DNA from: Terriglobales bacterium
Lineage (GTDB): Bacteria > Acidobacteriota > Terriglobia > Terriglobales > Acidobacteriaceae
DNA length: 64,000 nucleotides
Direction of reading: 5' to 3'
NCBI GenBank assembly: GCA_035561515.1
Contig: DATMXP010000047.1
Location: 23,824 to 87,823 of the forward strand
Shown: positions 33,992 through 43,070 of the stretch, piece after piece
Layout of the letters: every line of letters starts with the position of its first letter
Position numbering within the stretch: the stretch's first letter is position 1
Program-made: the position numbers and the translations under genes
Notes under the pieces: model-generated
Database searches by the model: none
Seen by the model: the letters and a program-made list of their open reading frames with translations, nothing else
What the model was told of the DNA's origin: nothing

Positions 33992-35197
33992 CTACGTGAC
34001 CAGCACGTTCAACATTTCACCCGCTGCGATGAATTCCCGGTCCGGCGGAATAACCGCGAAACAGTTTGCCCGCGATGTCGCCACGATATCACCCGACCCC
34101 TGCCAGCGGACCAACTGCACCAAGGTTCCATCGAAGTCGCCCGATAGCTCAGCAGGAAGAAAACGCGTGAGCCCTGTTTTCGTCTTGATGTCGGCCTTCA
34201 ACCTCGCCTGCAAGAATCGCAACGGCGCTCCCGCCGTGCCCGATAGCGCCTCGATCATCGCGCGCGCGAACAGCTCGAATGTCACCATCGTTGACACAGG
34301 GTTTCCCGGCAGACCGAAGAAGTACTTGTCGCGCACCCGGCCGAACACGACTGGCTTGCCCGGCTGGATCTGCGCCCCGGTGAACAGGAACTCCGCCCCC
34401 AATTCTCGCAACACAAGCTCCACCAGGTCATACTTGCCCATCGACACACCGCCGGTAATCAGCAGCAGGTCTGCGTTGAGCCCTTCTTCGATGAGTTCGC
34501 GCAGCCGGACGTGCTCATCTGGCGCAATCGGCATCGGAACGGGGATCGCTCCGGCTTTCAGGACCTGCGCCGCCAATGAATAGGTGTTGGAATTTCGGAT
34601 CTGGTGTGCCGCCGGGGTCGCGTCCACGTTCACGATCTCATCTCCGGTCGAGAGGATCGCCACCTGCGGACGCCTGTAGACTTCTACTTGCGCGAGTCCC
34701 ACCGAAGCCGCCGCCGCAATCGCCGCCGGCGTCATTCGGGTTCCGGCACGCAGCAATTCCTGCCCTGCTCTGGCTTCCGACCCGCGCGGCACGATGTTTT
34801 CGCCCAAGCCCACGCTGCGCTGGATCTCCACATCGGCATGCATACGGAAGGTGTATTCCACCATCACCACAGCGTCGGCACCCTGCGGTACGGGCGCCCC
34901 GGTCATGATTTCAACGCACTGGTTCTCGCCGACAGTGATTTCGCTTGCATCTGCGCCTGCCCTGACCTCGCCGATGACAGTCAGTCTTGATGGCACATTT
35001 GCAACGTCGGCTGCTCTGAGGGCGAAGCCATCGCGCGCGGCGCGCGGAAACGGGGGCAGGTCCCGATCTGCGATTACGGCCTGGGCCAGCACCCGTGCGG
35101 CCGCGTCGAGCAGATTGCAGAGCTCAGATCCATTGGCGTGCACCGTGCCAGCGTGTTCTTCCACAACGCGGCGCGCCTGTTCGAAAGTTAGAAGCAC
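33992..35197 (-). CDS. moeA: Molybdopterin molybdenumtransferase MoeA
   Basis: A protein of 401 residues, the usual length. The four-domain layout is readable: domain III motif PPFPRAARDGFAL (usually PPFxxSAMDGYA), MTGAPVPQGADAVV, the MoCF nucleotide domain ILSTGDEIV, LLLITGGVSMGKYD, FGLPGNPVS and a C-terminal beta domain. MoeA inserts molybdate into adenylylated molybdopterin. It is the first gene of the moeA-moaC-regulator-mog-glycosidase operon. A stem at 35247-35266 belongs to the gene upstream. Confidence 0.94.
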   Translation of the reverse strand: MLLTFEQARRVVEEHAGTVHANGSELCNLLDAAARVLAQAVIADRDLPPFPRAARDGFALRAADVANVPSRLTVIGEVRAGADASEITVGENQCVEIMTGAPVPQGADAVVMVEYTFRMHADVEIQRSVGLGENIVPRGSEARAGQELLRAGTRMTPAAIAAAASVGLAQVEVYRRPQVAILSTGDEIVNVDATPAAHQIRNSNTYSLAAQVLKAGAIPVPMPIAPDEHVRLRELIEEGLNADLLLITGGVSMGKYDLVELVLRELGAEFLFTGAQIQPGKPVVFGRVRDKYFFGLPGNPVSTMVTFELFARAMIEALSGTAGAPLRFLQARLKADIKTKTGLTRFLPAELSGDFDGTLVQLVRWQGSGDIVATSRANCFAVIPPDREFIAAGEMLNVLVT

Positions 35198-35240
35198 AGC
35201 AGGATTCTATAACCTGCGTCGCCCCTCGCATGACGGCAAA

Positions 35241-35266
35241 AGAAAACCCCCGGACGCATCCGGGGG
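35241..35266 (-). terminator. Rho-independent terminator of the TPR gene
   Basis: CCCCCGGA (35247-35254) pairs with TCCGGGGG (35259-35266). On the minus strand it is followed by TTTTCTTTTG. Confidence 0.9.
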
Positions 35267-35283
35267 CTTTGCTTTCGGGCGAA

Positions 35284-36387
35284 CTACTTTTTCTTGCCGG
35301 CAGCCTTACTTTTACCGAAGCTGGTTTCGACTTTCGCTCCCAGCGCGGTCAGCATGGCCTTGGCCTGCTCTGCCATCTGTCCTTCGGGTTCGAGTTCCAG
35401 GTACTTGTTGAACGCTTCCTCGGTACCTGCGGCCGGAATCATCTTTCCGTCCTTGCCCAAGGTAGCCATGTTGATACCGTTAGCACCCTTCCAGTACCAG
35501 GCGGCAGCGCGCTTCGGATCAGCCTGCAGCGCCTTATCGAACGCCGCATTCGCTTCCTTGAACTTGTTAGTGTTCGTCAGGACGGCGCCTTCATTGAAGT
35601 AATAGGTGCCTGCGTGAGTCGGATCAGCCTGCGCGGCCTGCTCGTATGCCTTGATGGCTTCGTCTGTCTGTCCGGACTTCGCATAGGCTTCGCCGAGGTT
35701 GTTGTAAGCGCCGCCGACGATGTCAGGTTTCGGATTTCCAGCCGACGCCAGTTCGATTGCTTTCTTGTAGCTCTCGACTGCGGTTCCGTAGGCGGTCTTC
35801 TTTTCTGTCGGATCGGTCTTCTTGCCGGCCGCCAGACGCTGCGCGTCAGCCAGCTTGAACCAGATCAGGTCGCGGGTCGCGTCCTGCTGCGTCGCTTCCG
35901 TCAGGATCGCCACCGCCTGGTCGAAGTTACCGGCATCCTGGGCAGCCTTCGCCGCGGCCAGTTTCTCGTTCAGGCCGCGAATCTTCACGTTCTCTTTTTC
36001 CTGCGCTTCGATGGCCTTCTTCTGCTCCTCGCTCATCTGCGGCTGGCCTTGAGCCGCCAGTTCCTTCTGGATGTCGATTTCCAGGCGGGCCTCTTCAAAG
36101 CGAACCAGGAAGTTGCCGGCGGTGTAGATAACCTGGCCGTTATGGGTGACTTTGATGTCGTATTTGCCGGGCTGAATGCCGAGCGAGAAGATGTTGCCGT
36201 TCTTGTCTGCCGTTAGCTTGTAATTACGGCCGGTCTCTTTGCTGGACATCTCCACGACTGCGCCGGGAAGGGGCTTTCCGTCGCTGCCCTTCACGAATCC
36301 CTTAACGCTGCCCCCCTGTGCGAATGCAGCAGGTACCAGCAGCGCGAGTAAAAATGCCGCTACTACCAAGATACTGAGTTTCTTCAT
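35284..36387 (-). CDS. Secreted TPR protein with carboxypeptidase-regulatory domain
   Basis: A protein of 367 residues from ATG 36387, with GGGAGG eight bases upstream. The signal peptide ends at PAAFAQ (~24). Residues ~25-110 form a carboxypeptidase-regulatory beta domain (GFVKGSDGKPLPGAVVEM, QPGKYDIKV). A coiled-coil-like stretch (MSEEQKKAIEAQEKENVKIRG...) precedes at least four tetratricopeptide repeats (~150-330: AKAAQDAGNFDQAVAIL, AYNNLGEAYAKSGQTDEAIK and so on). The tail is Lys-rich. Combining these domains is typical of acidobacterial periplasmic scaffold proteins. Partners unknown; monocistronic with its own terminator. Confidence 0.83.
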   Translation of the reverse strand: MKKLSILVVAAFLLALLVPAAFAQGGSVKGFVKGSDGKPLPGAVVEMSSKETGRNYKLTADKNGNIFSLGIQPGKYDIKVTHNGQVIYTAGNFLVRFEEARLEIDIQKELAAQGQPQMSEEQKKAIEAQEKENVKIRGLNEKLAAAKAAQDAGNFDQAVAILTEATQQDATRDLIWFKLADAQRLAAGKKTDPTEKKTAYGTAVESYKKAIELASAGNPKPDIVGGAYNNLGEAYAKSGQTDEAIKAYEQAAQADPTHAGTYYFNEGAVLTNTNKFKEANAAFDKALQADPKRAAAWYWKGANGINMATLGKDGKMIPAAGTEEAFNKYLELEPEGQMAEQAKAMLTALGAKVETSFGKSKAAGKKK

Positions 36388-36454
36388 TGAAAAGCCTCCC
36401 GGCTTCCTGCCGATTAAAACCAAAATTTCACACGCAAGTTGCGTGTTTCAGACA

Positions 36455-37186
36455 TTACGAGTGCGTAATATTTCCATTCGCTGCGCGTTCCGCATAGGGA
36501 ATCGGGTCCTTCGCTCCCGCCGCTGCAAACGCCTGGAGCCTTAACACACAGCTTTCACAGACGCCACAGGCGCGGTCTTCGCAGCTATAGCATGACCACG
36601 TTAAATCCAACGGAGCGCCCAATTCAAGGCCAAGTGTCACAATCTCGGCCTTCCGAAGCCCAATCAACGGTGTAAGTACTTCGATGCGCCCATCTTTGGT
36701 TCCAGTTTGTATCGCCTGGTTGTAGGCGCGGTAAAACTCCGGCCGGCAGTCCGGATACCCGGAGCTATCCTGCTCGACGGCCCCAATCAGTATCTTTTCC
36801 GCTCCCAGCACCTCTGCCCAGCTCACGGCCGCAGCCAGAAAATGAGCATTCCGGAACGGAACATAAGTGACCGGAATCTCCACCCCGCGCTGGTCCGGAG
36901 CGCTGCCATGAAAGGAGGCAGGGGCGTCCGGGACTGAAATATTGGTGTCCGTCAGGGCCGATCCGCCGATTGCGGCGAACACCGGGTTACGTACGATGAG
37001 GCGATCCTTAATCCCCAACCGGTCGCATATGCCCTCAAAGGAGCGTCGCTCGCGTGCTTCGGTACGCTGGCCGTAGTCAACGTGCAGTGCGGCGGCGCGG
37101 TAATCGCGCGCGGCAATCGCGGCGCATACACAGGAATCCATGCCGCCACTGAGCAGAACCACTGCGCGTTGATTGGACTTGGTCAT
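36455..37186 (-). CDS. queC: 7-cyano-7-deazaguanine synthase QueC
   Basis: A protein of 243 residues from ATG 37186; its ATGA overlaps the queE stop, supporting this start. The PP-loop VLLSGGMDS binds ATP. The zinc site is the C-terminal cysteine cluster WSCYSCEDRACGVCESC. YVPFRNAHF is also family-specific. QueC converts 7-carboxy-7-deazaguanine and ammonia to preQ0, the precursor of queuosine in tRNA and of some DNA modifications. It is the last gene of queE-queC. Confidence 0.95.
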   Translation of the reverse strand: MTKSNQRAVVLLSGGMDSCVCAAIAARDYRAAALHVDYGQRTEARERRSFEGICDRLGIKDRLIVRNPVFAAIGGSALTDTNISVPDAPASFHGSAPDQRGVEIPVTYVPFRNAHFLAAAVSWAEVLGAEKILIGAVEQDSSGYPDCRPEFYRAYNQAIQTGTKDGRIEVLTPLIGLRKAEIVTLGLELGAPLDLTWSCYSCEDRACGVCESCVLRLQAFAAAGAKDPIPYAERAANGNITHS

Positions 37187-37866
37187 ACGCCTTTCGTCGC
37201 CGGATCCCAGATGAACTTGTGAATTTGCAGCCCGAGCCTGACGTTTAGCCCATCTCGAACGATCCACTCCGCCAGTTCACTAGGCTCGATGAGGCAGTGC
37301 GAAGTGTCCCGCAGGCCGGTTGCGCCCTTTTCGAAAGCGGGGGAAAAGATCACTCCACCGGTTTTGGTTTCAAGGTCATGTTGGCGCGTGAAATCGCGCG
37401 CGAACTCATAATCGCGCAGGCTCGAAACCACGAACTTCACCTCGTCATTTCGGGTCAGGGCCGAGAGGTTCTCTATGCGGAAGGTATCGCCTGCGCCGGA
37501 GTCGGGGCACTTCACGTCGACGATTTTGTGTACCTGCTTCGGAACGTTCACGAGGGGACGCTCGCCGCTGGTTTCGATCAGAATCTGGTATCCAAGATCG
37601 AGAAGTTGCTGCATCAGCGGCACCAGTTCGCGTTCCTGCAACATCGGCTCACCGCCGGTGATCTCAACCAATCCGCTCGTCGACAGCTTCTGCACTTCGG
37701 CAATGATTTCCGCTCCATCCATCTTCTTACCGCCGGAGAAGGTGTACTCGCTGTCGCACCAGGAGCATCGCAGATTGCACCCAGCGAGCCGCACGAACGT
37801 ACACGGCATGCCGGCAAAACTGCTCTCACCCTGGATGGATCGGTAAATTTCGATGATGCTAAGCAT
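37183..37866 (-). CDS. queE: 7-carboxy-7-deazaguanine synthase QueE (radical SAM)
   Basis: A protein of 227 residues. The radical-SAM cysteines are C30, C34 and C37 in AGCNLRCSWCD, the CxxxCxxC type with a normal spacing. IQGESSFAGMPCTFVRLAG at the start and TGGEPMLQ are typical of QueE. It rearranges 6-carboxytetrahydropterin to 7-carboxy-7-deazaguanine. It overlaps queC by four bases. queD lies 129 bases upstream on the same strand. Confidence 0.95.
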   Translation of the reverse strand: MLSIIEIYRSIQGESSFAGMPCTFVRLAGCNLRCSWCDSEYTFSGGKKMDGAEIIAEVQKLSTSGLVEITGGEPMLQERELVPLMQQLLDLGYQILIETSGERPLVNVPKQVHKIVDVKCPDSGAGDTFRIENLSALTRNDEVKFVVSSLRDYEFARDFTRQHDLETKTGGVIFSPAFEKGATGLRDTSHCLIEPSELAEWIVRDGLNVRLGLQIHKFIWDPATKGV

Positions 37867-37995
37867 TGTGAATCGGACAATCGGATAAAAGGTAATCGTG
37901 TAATCGCCTCGCTAGAAGCCCGTGATCATCCTCATTTTTGGAAGTTCACATTTTTTAGATTCCCCGATTACACTTTCCCCGATTCTCATTCTCAT
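37867..37995. other. Spacer between queD and queE with short direct repeats
   Basis: On the minus strand AATCGGGGAA occurs twice within about 20 bases (near 37960-37985), and GGATAATCGG-like variants lie near 37873-37890. No terminator or riboswitch is apparent. The genes may still be co-transcribed. Confidence 0.4.
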
Positions 37996-38373
37996 CTACT
38001 CGAAGTAGGTGGCTGCCGTTGTGTCCGTCTCCCACATCTTGACCTGCTTCACGCGGACACGTCCGCTGGTTCGGTCTTGCAGCAGCACGTTCATCTCGTC
38101 GTAGAAGTACTTGGCCATATTTTCGGCCGACGGATTTAGCTCGGTGAATGGCGCAATATCATTGATGAACTTGTGGTCGAGCCGGTCGATCACTTCATTC
38201 ATGGCCGTTTTCAGGTCTTTGAAATCGAAGAGCAGCCCGATGTTGTCGAGCCTCTCGCCATGAAGGGTGATCTGGACCTTGTAGTTATGACCGTGCGGGT
38301 TCTCGCACTTCCCGCGATATCCGCGAAGTGCGTGCCCGGCGGCGAAAGTATCTTCTACGCTGACTTCAAACAT
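37996..38373 (-). CDS. queD: 6-carboxy-5,6,7,8-tetrahydropterin synthase QueD
   Basis: A protein of 125 residues. The zinc ligands are H14, H27 and H29 and the catalytic cysteine is C23 in CENPHGHNY. DHKFIND and PSAENMAKY complete the family pattern. It makes 6-carboxytetrahydropterin from dihydroneopterin triphosphate. With queE and queC it gives three of the four steps to preQ0. folE and queF are not in the window. Confidence 0.95.
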   Translation of the reverse strand: MFEVSVEDTFAAGHALRGYRGKCENPHGHNYKVQITLHGERLDNIGLLFDFKDLKTAMNEVIDRLDHKFINDIAPFTELNPSAENMAKYFYDEMNVLLQDRTSGRVRVKQVKMWETDTTAATYFE

Positions 38374-38629
38374 TCGTTTCCTTACTGTGTATGCATGAAA
38401 CCCGCTCTACAGGCGGTTTCCGAGGATGTTGGCTAATCTTCTATTGTAAATGATGCCGAGCATTGCTGCCCGGAGTCAATTTCGCTCCGGGTGGGCGAAA
38501 CTCGCGGTGATCAGGGCGGTCCACCGCACCTGAAACGGGCCCTGCCCCTATATAACCAGCGTTAGCGCGTCCAGCATGATGATCGAATCGCACGCCTTCT
38601 CCTGCACTTTGAGCTATGATTCTGCCCGC
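38374..38629. promoter_or_regulatory. Divergent control region between queD and the GH27 gene
   Basis: About 256 bases. A -10-like TATGAT (38615-38620) lies nine bases before the GH27 ATG, with no Shine-Dalgarno between. On the queD side, a GAAACC...GGTTTC hairpin (about 38398-38420) lies upstream of the start. It does not match the preQ1 riboswitch consensus. Confidence 0.4.
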
Positions 38630-39817
38630 ATGAAGCTCACTGCCATAATTCTCCTGGTTGTTTCTTCCTTCTGCGCTTTTGCCCAACCTGCTCCAACCGG
38701 CCAGGGTGTCGCCCTTACCCCGCCCATGGGCTGGAACAGTTGGAACAAGTTCGGCTGCAACGTCAGTGCCGATCTGATCAAGGAGATGGCCGATGCAATC
38801 GTCTCCTCGGGCATGAAAGACGCCGGGTATGAGTATGTTGTGATCGACGACTGTTGGCAGGTCTCACGAGACGCGAACGGAAACATTCAGGCCGATCCCA
38901 AACACTTTCCGCAGGGAATCAAGGCTGTCGCCGACTACATCCATTCGAAGGGTTTGAAGTTCGGCATTTACTCCGACGCAGGCACCCTCACTTGCCAGAA
39001 GCGCCCCGGCAGCCGTGGCTACGAATTCCAGGACGCCCGCCAGTACGCCGCATGGGGCGTGGACTATCTCAAGTTCGACTGGTGCAGCACCAGCACGCAG
39101 GACGCGCCGTCATCGTACGCCCTGATGCGATCCGCCCTCGATGCCGCAGGGCGTCCCATCGTCTTCAGCATCTGCGAGTGGGGTACCTCGAAGCCGTGGC
39201 TCTGGGCCGGGAAAGTCGGGAATCTCTGGCGTACCACGGGAGACATTCAGGATCGCTGGGAAGGCAAACAGAAGTGGTCCGACGGAAGTTGCTGCAGCTA
39301 CGGTGTGCTCGACATTCTCGACCTACAGAACGGCTTGGAAACTTACGCCGGCCCAGGTCACTGGAATGACCCGGACATGCTGGAGGTGGGCAACGGTGGC
39401 ATGACGCCCACGGAGTACCGTTCGCACTTCAGCCTCTGGGCGATGCTGGCCGCGCCGCTCATGGCGGGCAACGACATCCGGACGATGACGCCGGAGATCC
39501 GCGAGATCCTGACGAACAAAGAAGTGATCGCAGTCGACCAGGACCGCCTGGGAAGGCAGGGGCGGCGCGTAGCGAAAGAAGGCGACCTCGAGATCTGGGC
39601 CCGTCCGCTCGCTGACGGCAGCCGAGCGGTCATCCTGTTCAACCGCGGCAAGGAGACTCGGGAGGTTACGGCTCGCTGGGAAGATCTCGGCTATCCGGCA
39701 CACCTCAACGCAACGGTCCGCGATCTGTGGCAGCACAAGGACCTCGGCAGCTTCAGCGGGAAATTCGCGGCCAGCGTCCCATCGCACGGATTGGTGATGG
39801 TGACCGTGAAGCCCTGA
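38630..39817 (+). CDS. Secreted alpha-galactosidase, glycoside hydrolase family 27
   Basis: A protein of 395 residues from ATG 38630 with signal peptide MKLTAIILLVVSSFCAFAQ. The GH27 opening motif PPMGWNSWNKFGCN is followed by VIDDCWQ. The nucleophile is D150 in YLKFDWC and the acid/base is D205 in RTTGDIQD, 55 residues apart as in characterised enzymes. GHWNDPDMLEVG is also diagnostic. The last ~90 residues form the C-terminal beta-sandwich. It releases alpha-1,6-galactose from galactomannans or raffinose-type sugars outside the cytoplasm. It fits the plant-polymer lifestyle also shown by the GH30 gene. Confidence 0.93.
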   Translation: MKLTAIILLVVSSFCAFAQPAPTGQGVALTPPMGWNSWNKFGCNVSADLIKEMADAIVSSGMKDAGYEYVVIDDCWQVSRDANGNIQADPKHFPQGIKAVADYIHSKGLKFGIYSDAGTLTCQKRPGSRGYEFQDARQYAAWGVDYLKFDWCSTSTQDAPSSYALMRSALDAAGRPIVFSICEWGTSKPWLWAGKVGNLWRTTGDIQDRWEGKQKWSDGSCCSYGVLDILDLQNGLETYAGPGHWNDPDMLEVGNGGMTPTEYRSHFSLWAMLAAPLMAGNDIRTMTPEIREILTNKEVIAVDQDRLGRQGRRVAKEGDLEIWARPLADGSRAVILFNRGKETREVTARWEDLGYPAHLNATVRDLWQHKDLGSFSGKFAASVPSHGLVMVTVKP

Positions 39818-39835
39818 GCCGGCAGTTTGCCGAAA

Positions 39836-41512
39836 TCAGTTAACCTGGATCTGCGTCGTGACGCTGCCAATCTTGCCCGTGACAGTGTCCCGGGCAACGC
39901 ACTTCAACTCGTAGGTGCCGGGAGGCAGTTCCAGTTGCAGTTTGTGCTGGAATCCCGACTTCTGAAGTAGAGCTGCGGTTTCCGGCTTCAGATTTCCGCG
40001 CACATTCTGCAAAAGAGTCGCCACGGCTTTGCCCTTGGAGTCGAACGCTGCGGCGGAAAATTCCATCGCACTGAGGTTTGCCTGGTTGTAGTCCACCGAA
40101 AACGATGACGGCGGCAGGCTGATGACTACCGGAAGTACCCGCTTGCTGCCTTTCGCAACCGTGTCCCCGAGCTTAACGTCCACGTTGAGGTCCGTGTAAT
40201 CGAGAGGCGATGAGTAGACTTTCGCCAGTTCCTGCTTTTTGCCTCCTTGAAAATCTCCGCTGCTGTCGTAGTTTTTTCGGTACCGCAGGTCCACCTTGGG
40301 AACACTGACCTTGACTGAGAGTTTGCGCATCCCCGTGTTGCGGTCTTCTTTCGGAAGATAGAAACCGAGTAGATAGTAGTTCTCCGAGTCGTCCACCGCA
40401 TGCTGCATGCAGTTCGCGATGTCGTTCTGGTTGATGCACTCACTGCCACCGGTAGCCGTCGCGAATGCGCGGTATGTGTCCTGGTGATACTTCCTCGGGT
40501 CGAAAACTACGTCCTCCGACTTGCTTCCCCCTTCCGTTCGCGGATCGTTTTTGCTCATCACCAGGCCCATGGACGTGAACTTGATCGCCGGGTCGTTTGC
40601 CATGCCAATGATGTCGATGGGATATACGGAGATATTGGCGGAAGCCAGCCCACGCCACGCTTGTTCAAGCCGAGTCCGGTCTTCGTACTCGAAGTTCTCG
40701 TATGAAACCATTGTGTCTGCCCTAATCGGCGAGCGCGACAACGGCAGCTCAAATCCGCCCGTGACCCACAGCAGGGCCTTCCGCCCCGGCACACCGGTGT
40801 AAGCGCGTGCAATCACCTCAAATGCCGCTGAAGTGATGTTGATCGACTCTCTTTGCTTGAGTGATTCGTATCCCTTATTCACCTTGTCGGCAACAATTTG
40901 GTCCAGCGCCTGCACTTCGCTGAATAATCCGCCAGTTTCACCCAGGCTCTCCGACTGGGCAAACGGTCCAACATCGGCGTTGCTCAACTCACTTTTCGCC
41001 TGTTTGACGGATCTCGCCAGCACCTCCATGTTTGTCGAGAATCCGTGGATCTGCCGCAATCCATTTCTCGAGAGCACCATCAGAGAAGTGGGCTCTGTGT
41101 TGCTCACATGATCTTTGAGGTACCGAATCACCGCATTGCGCGCACGCAATTGCTCAAGCCTCGGCGTGTTCAGCACGTCGAGAACGATGATTGTCACTCG
41201 TCTGGCGCTCTTCTGGTCCAGAACATAATTCCCGAATTCACGGTCATTGCGGAGCGCATTAGTAGTCGAGACTTCGGGCTTCACCTCTTCGAAGACTTTC
41301 AACGAGCGGCTCTTGTTGTTGTCCAGCAGTTCGAACTGGTTTGCCGTCAAACCCGGAACATGTCCTCCGTTGCCATCATGTACAACCACCGGGACCAGCA
41401 CTAGTTCCGTGCGGCTGGAGAAGGTCGCCACCGGCTCCTGCGCGGACAGAATCGGCAGGGCGTTGAAGGCCAACCAAAGGCTCAACACAAGAAGGACTCG
41501 AACAAGCCTCAT
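39836..41512 (-). CDS. Secreted VWFA-related domain protein (acidobacterial type)
   Basis: A protein of 558 residues from ATG 41512, with GGAGGG close upstream. The signal peptide ends near LPILSAQ. Residues ~30-80 contain TELVLVPVVVHDGNGGHVPGLTANQF, the hallmark of the VWFA-related Acidobacterial family. A von Willebrand A-like domain follows (TIIVLDVLNTPR, with DVLNT in place of a classic DxSxS MIDAS motif; ALLWVTGGF). The C-terminal ~150 residues are beta-rich. The function of this family is unknown; extracellular adhesion or matrix roles are guesses. Convergent with the GH27 gene, 18 bases between stops. Confidence 0.83.
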   Translation of the reverse strand: MRLVRVLLVLSLWLAFNALPILSAQEPVATFSSRTELVLVPVVVHDGNGGHVPGLTANQFELLDNNKSRSLKVFEEVKPEVSTTNALRNDREFGNYVLDQKSARRVTIIVLDVLNTPRLEQLRARNAVIRYLKDHVSNTEPTSLMVLSRNGLRQIHGFSTNMEVLARSVKQAKSELSNADVGPFAQSESLGETGGLFSEVQALDQIVADKVNKGYESLKQRESINITSAAFEVIARAYTGVPGRKALLWVTGGFELPLSRSPIRADTMVSYENFEYEDRTRLEQAWRGLASANISVYPIDIIGMANDPAIKFTSMGLVMSKNDPRTEGGSKSEDVVFDPRKYHQDTYRAFATATGGSECINQNDIANCMQHAVDDSENYYLLGFYLPKEDRNTGMRKLSVKVSVPKVDLRYRKNYDSSGDFQGGKKQELAKVYSSPLDYTDLNVDVKLGDTVAKGSKRVLPVVISLPPSSFSVDYNQANLSAMEFSAAAFDSKGKAVATLLQNVRGNLKPETAALLQKSGFQHKLQLELPPGTYELKCVARDTVTGKIGSVTTQIQVN

Positions 41513-41661
41513 GCGCCCTCCATTCCAATGAAACCGCCGGTCAGGCAATTGGGCGCACACATTGTGCCACGATTAGCCGGGCCCCGATCACGCCTTGGTT
41601 ACTCTTCCGCAATCCCAAAACGAAACTCGGCCCCAGTCTCCCCGTCAGGCAATAACCCCGC

Positions 41662-41695
41662 CCAAAAGAAAAAGCCCCGGTTATGTTGCCGGGGC
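41662..41695 (-). terminator. Rho-independent terminator of frr
   Basis: GCCCCGG (41674-41680) pairs with CCGGGGC (41689-41695). On the minus strand it is followed by TTTTTCTTTTGG. Confidence 0.9.
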
Positions 41696-41716
41696 CATTC
41701 GAATTCCATCCTTGAG

Positions 41717-42301
41717 CTAGACGCTCATCACTTCCTTCTCTTTCGTCTTGCTCATCTCTTCCATTCTCTTGATCTCGTCATCCGTGAGCTTCTGCAACTC
41801 ATCGAGCGCACGACGCTCTTCGTCTTCGGTGATCTTCTTGTCCTTCATTGCCTTCTTGATCAGGTCGTTACCGTCGCGGCGGACATTGCGGATCGCCGTC
41901 CGGTGCTCTTCGAGCACTTTGTGCAGGTGCTTCACCATGTCCTTGCGGCGCTCTTCCGTCAGCGCCGGAACAGGAACGCGGATCAACTTGCCGTCGTTCA
42001 TCGGGTTCAGGCCCAGATCGCCGGCCCGGATCGCCTTCTCGATCGCCGAGAGCTGCGAAACATCCCAGGGCTGGACGGTGATCATCTGCGGCTCCGGAGC
42101 GCTCACGTTCGCCAACTGGTTGAGCGGCGTCATGGTGCCGTAATAGTCCACCTGGACTCCGTCGAGCATATGGACCGATGCCCGTCCGGTGCGCACCGAC
42201 GCCATCTCTTTGCGGAAGTCCTCCACCGCCTTTTCCATCCGCGTCTTCACTTGTCCGAATGTATCTTTGAGAGCGGGGACGGCCGCCATCGTTTGTGCCA
42301 T
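41717..42301 (-). CDS. frr: Ribosome recycling factor
   Basis: A protein of 194 residues, slightly longer than the usual 185 because of an N-terminal MAQTMAAVP extension. It splits post-termination ribosomes together with EF-G. Conserved segments are MEKAVEDFRKEMASVRTGRAS, YYGTMTPLNQLANV, ITVQPWD, AIRAGDLGLNP, RVPVPALTEERRKDMVK and the C-terminal helix VRRDGNDLIKK. The usual neighbours pyrH/tsf/rpsB are absent; here it follows a HAD phosphatase gene on the same strand by 71 bases and has its own terminator. Confidence 0.97.
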   Translation of the reverse strand: MAQTMAAVPALKDTFGQVKTRMEKAVEDFRKEMASVRTGRASVHMLDGVQVDYYGTMTPLNQLANVSAPEPQMITVQPWDVSQLSAIEKAIRAGDLGLNPMNDGKLIRVPVPALTEERRKDMVKHLHKVLEEHRTAIRNVRRDGNDLIKKAMKDKKITEDEERRALDELQKLTDDEIKRMEEMSKTKEKEVMSV

Positions 42302-42372
42302 GCTGGTCTCCCGTATAAAGCAGTATTGAAACGTTGAATTATAAACCTTGGTTTGGATTCCCGCCGGAACGC

Positions 42373-43068
42373 CTAAACCCCTGCAGCATCAGCGAGTTCC
42401 TTCAGGCTGGTCACGGTCAGATCGGGCGTTTCCTGCGCCGGGCGCGTCGCACCTCCGCCCGCCTTGCCGGCCCTCCGGTTCACCCAGACGGTCGAAAAGC
42501 CCAGAGCCTTCGCCGGAACGATGTCGTGATAAATGCTCTGCGCGCAGTGGAGCACCTTCTCCTTCGGCAAGCCGATACGCTCCAACGCCCGCTCGAAGTT
42601 GTTATGCGACGGCTTATAGCTCCGCACCTGTTCTGCGGTGATGACGAAATCGAACGGCACCTGCAGTGTCTTCGCGGTCTCGGCAAAAAGGTCGTCATCG
42701 GTGTTCGAGACAATCGCCAACTTGTATCGCGACTTCAGCCGCTTTAGCGCCTCCACGGTGTCTGGAAACGACGGCCAGCTTTTCATCGAGTTCGGCAGAG
42801 TGTCGATCTCACCTTCGTACAGCGGAAACGAAAGCCGCGCACCCAACTTCTGCGCCACTCTTTGCAGCACGTGACGATACGTCATGTAGTCGCCTGCCTG
42901 AATTTGCGACTCCATGGTGCCGTAGAGTTCCAACAGCTTCTCGTCGCCCATCTCTCGATGATGATTCGCCAGCAGAGGCTTCAGTGCCGCCAGGATGCCG
43001 CTCTCCCAATCGATGAGTGTCCCGTAGCAGTCGAAGGTGAGGCATGCGAATTTTGAGAAGTCGAGCAT
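42373..43068 (-). CDS. HAD-superfamily hydrolase (haloacid dehalogenase type II-like)
   Basis: A protein of 231 residues from ATG 43068, with AGAGG seven bases upstream. A TTG six bases earlier overlaps the upstream stop and is less likely. The nucleophile motif is TFDCYGTLIDWE, followed by SNTDDD (motif II) and the late motif HCAQSIYHDIVPAKALGF, which has the type II dehalogenase form rather than the DD/GDS form. The cap is helical. The substrate may be a 2-haloacid or a phosphorylated metabolite. It is coupled to the M20 peptidase gene, whose stop lies two bases before this start. Confidence 0.82.
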   Translation of the reverse strand: MLDFSKFACLTFDCYGTLIDWESGILAALKPLLANHHREMGDEKLLELYGTMESQIQAGDYMTYRHVLQRVAQKLGARLSFPLYEGEIDTLPNSMKSWPSFPDTVEALKRLKSRYKLAIVSNTDDDLFAETAKTLQVPFDFVITAEQVRSYKPSHNNFERALERIGLPKEKVLHCAQSIYHDIVPAKALGFSTVWVNRRAGKAGGGATRPAQETPDLTVTSLKELADAAGV

Positions 43069-43070
43069 CG

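Noticed and set aside
38374..38460. preQ1 riboswitch upstream of queD
   Set aside because: Genes for preQ0 synthesis often have one, but the compact pseudoknot consensus is not present here; only a simple GAAACC/GGTTTC hairpin is seen.
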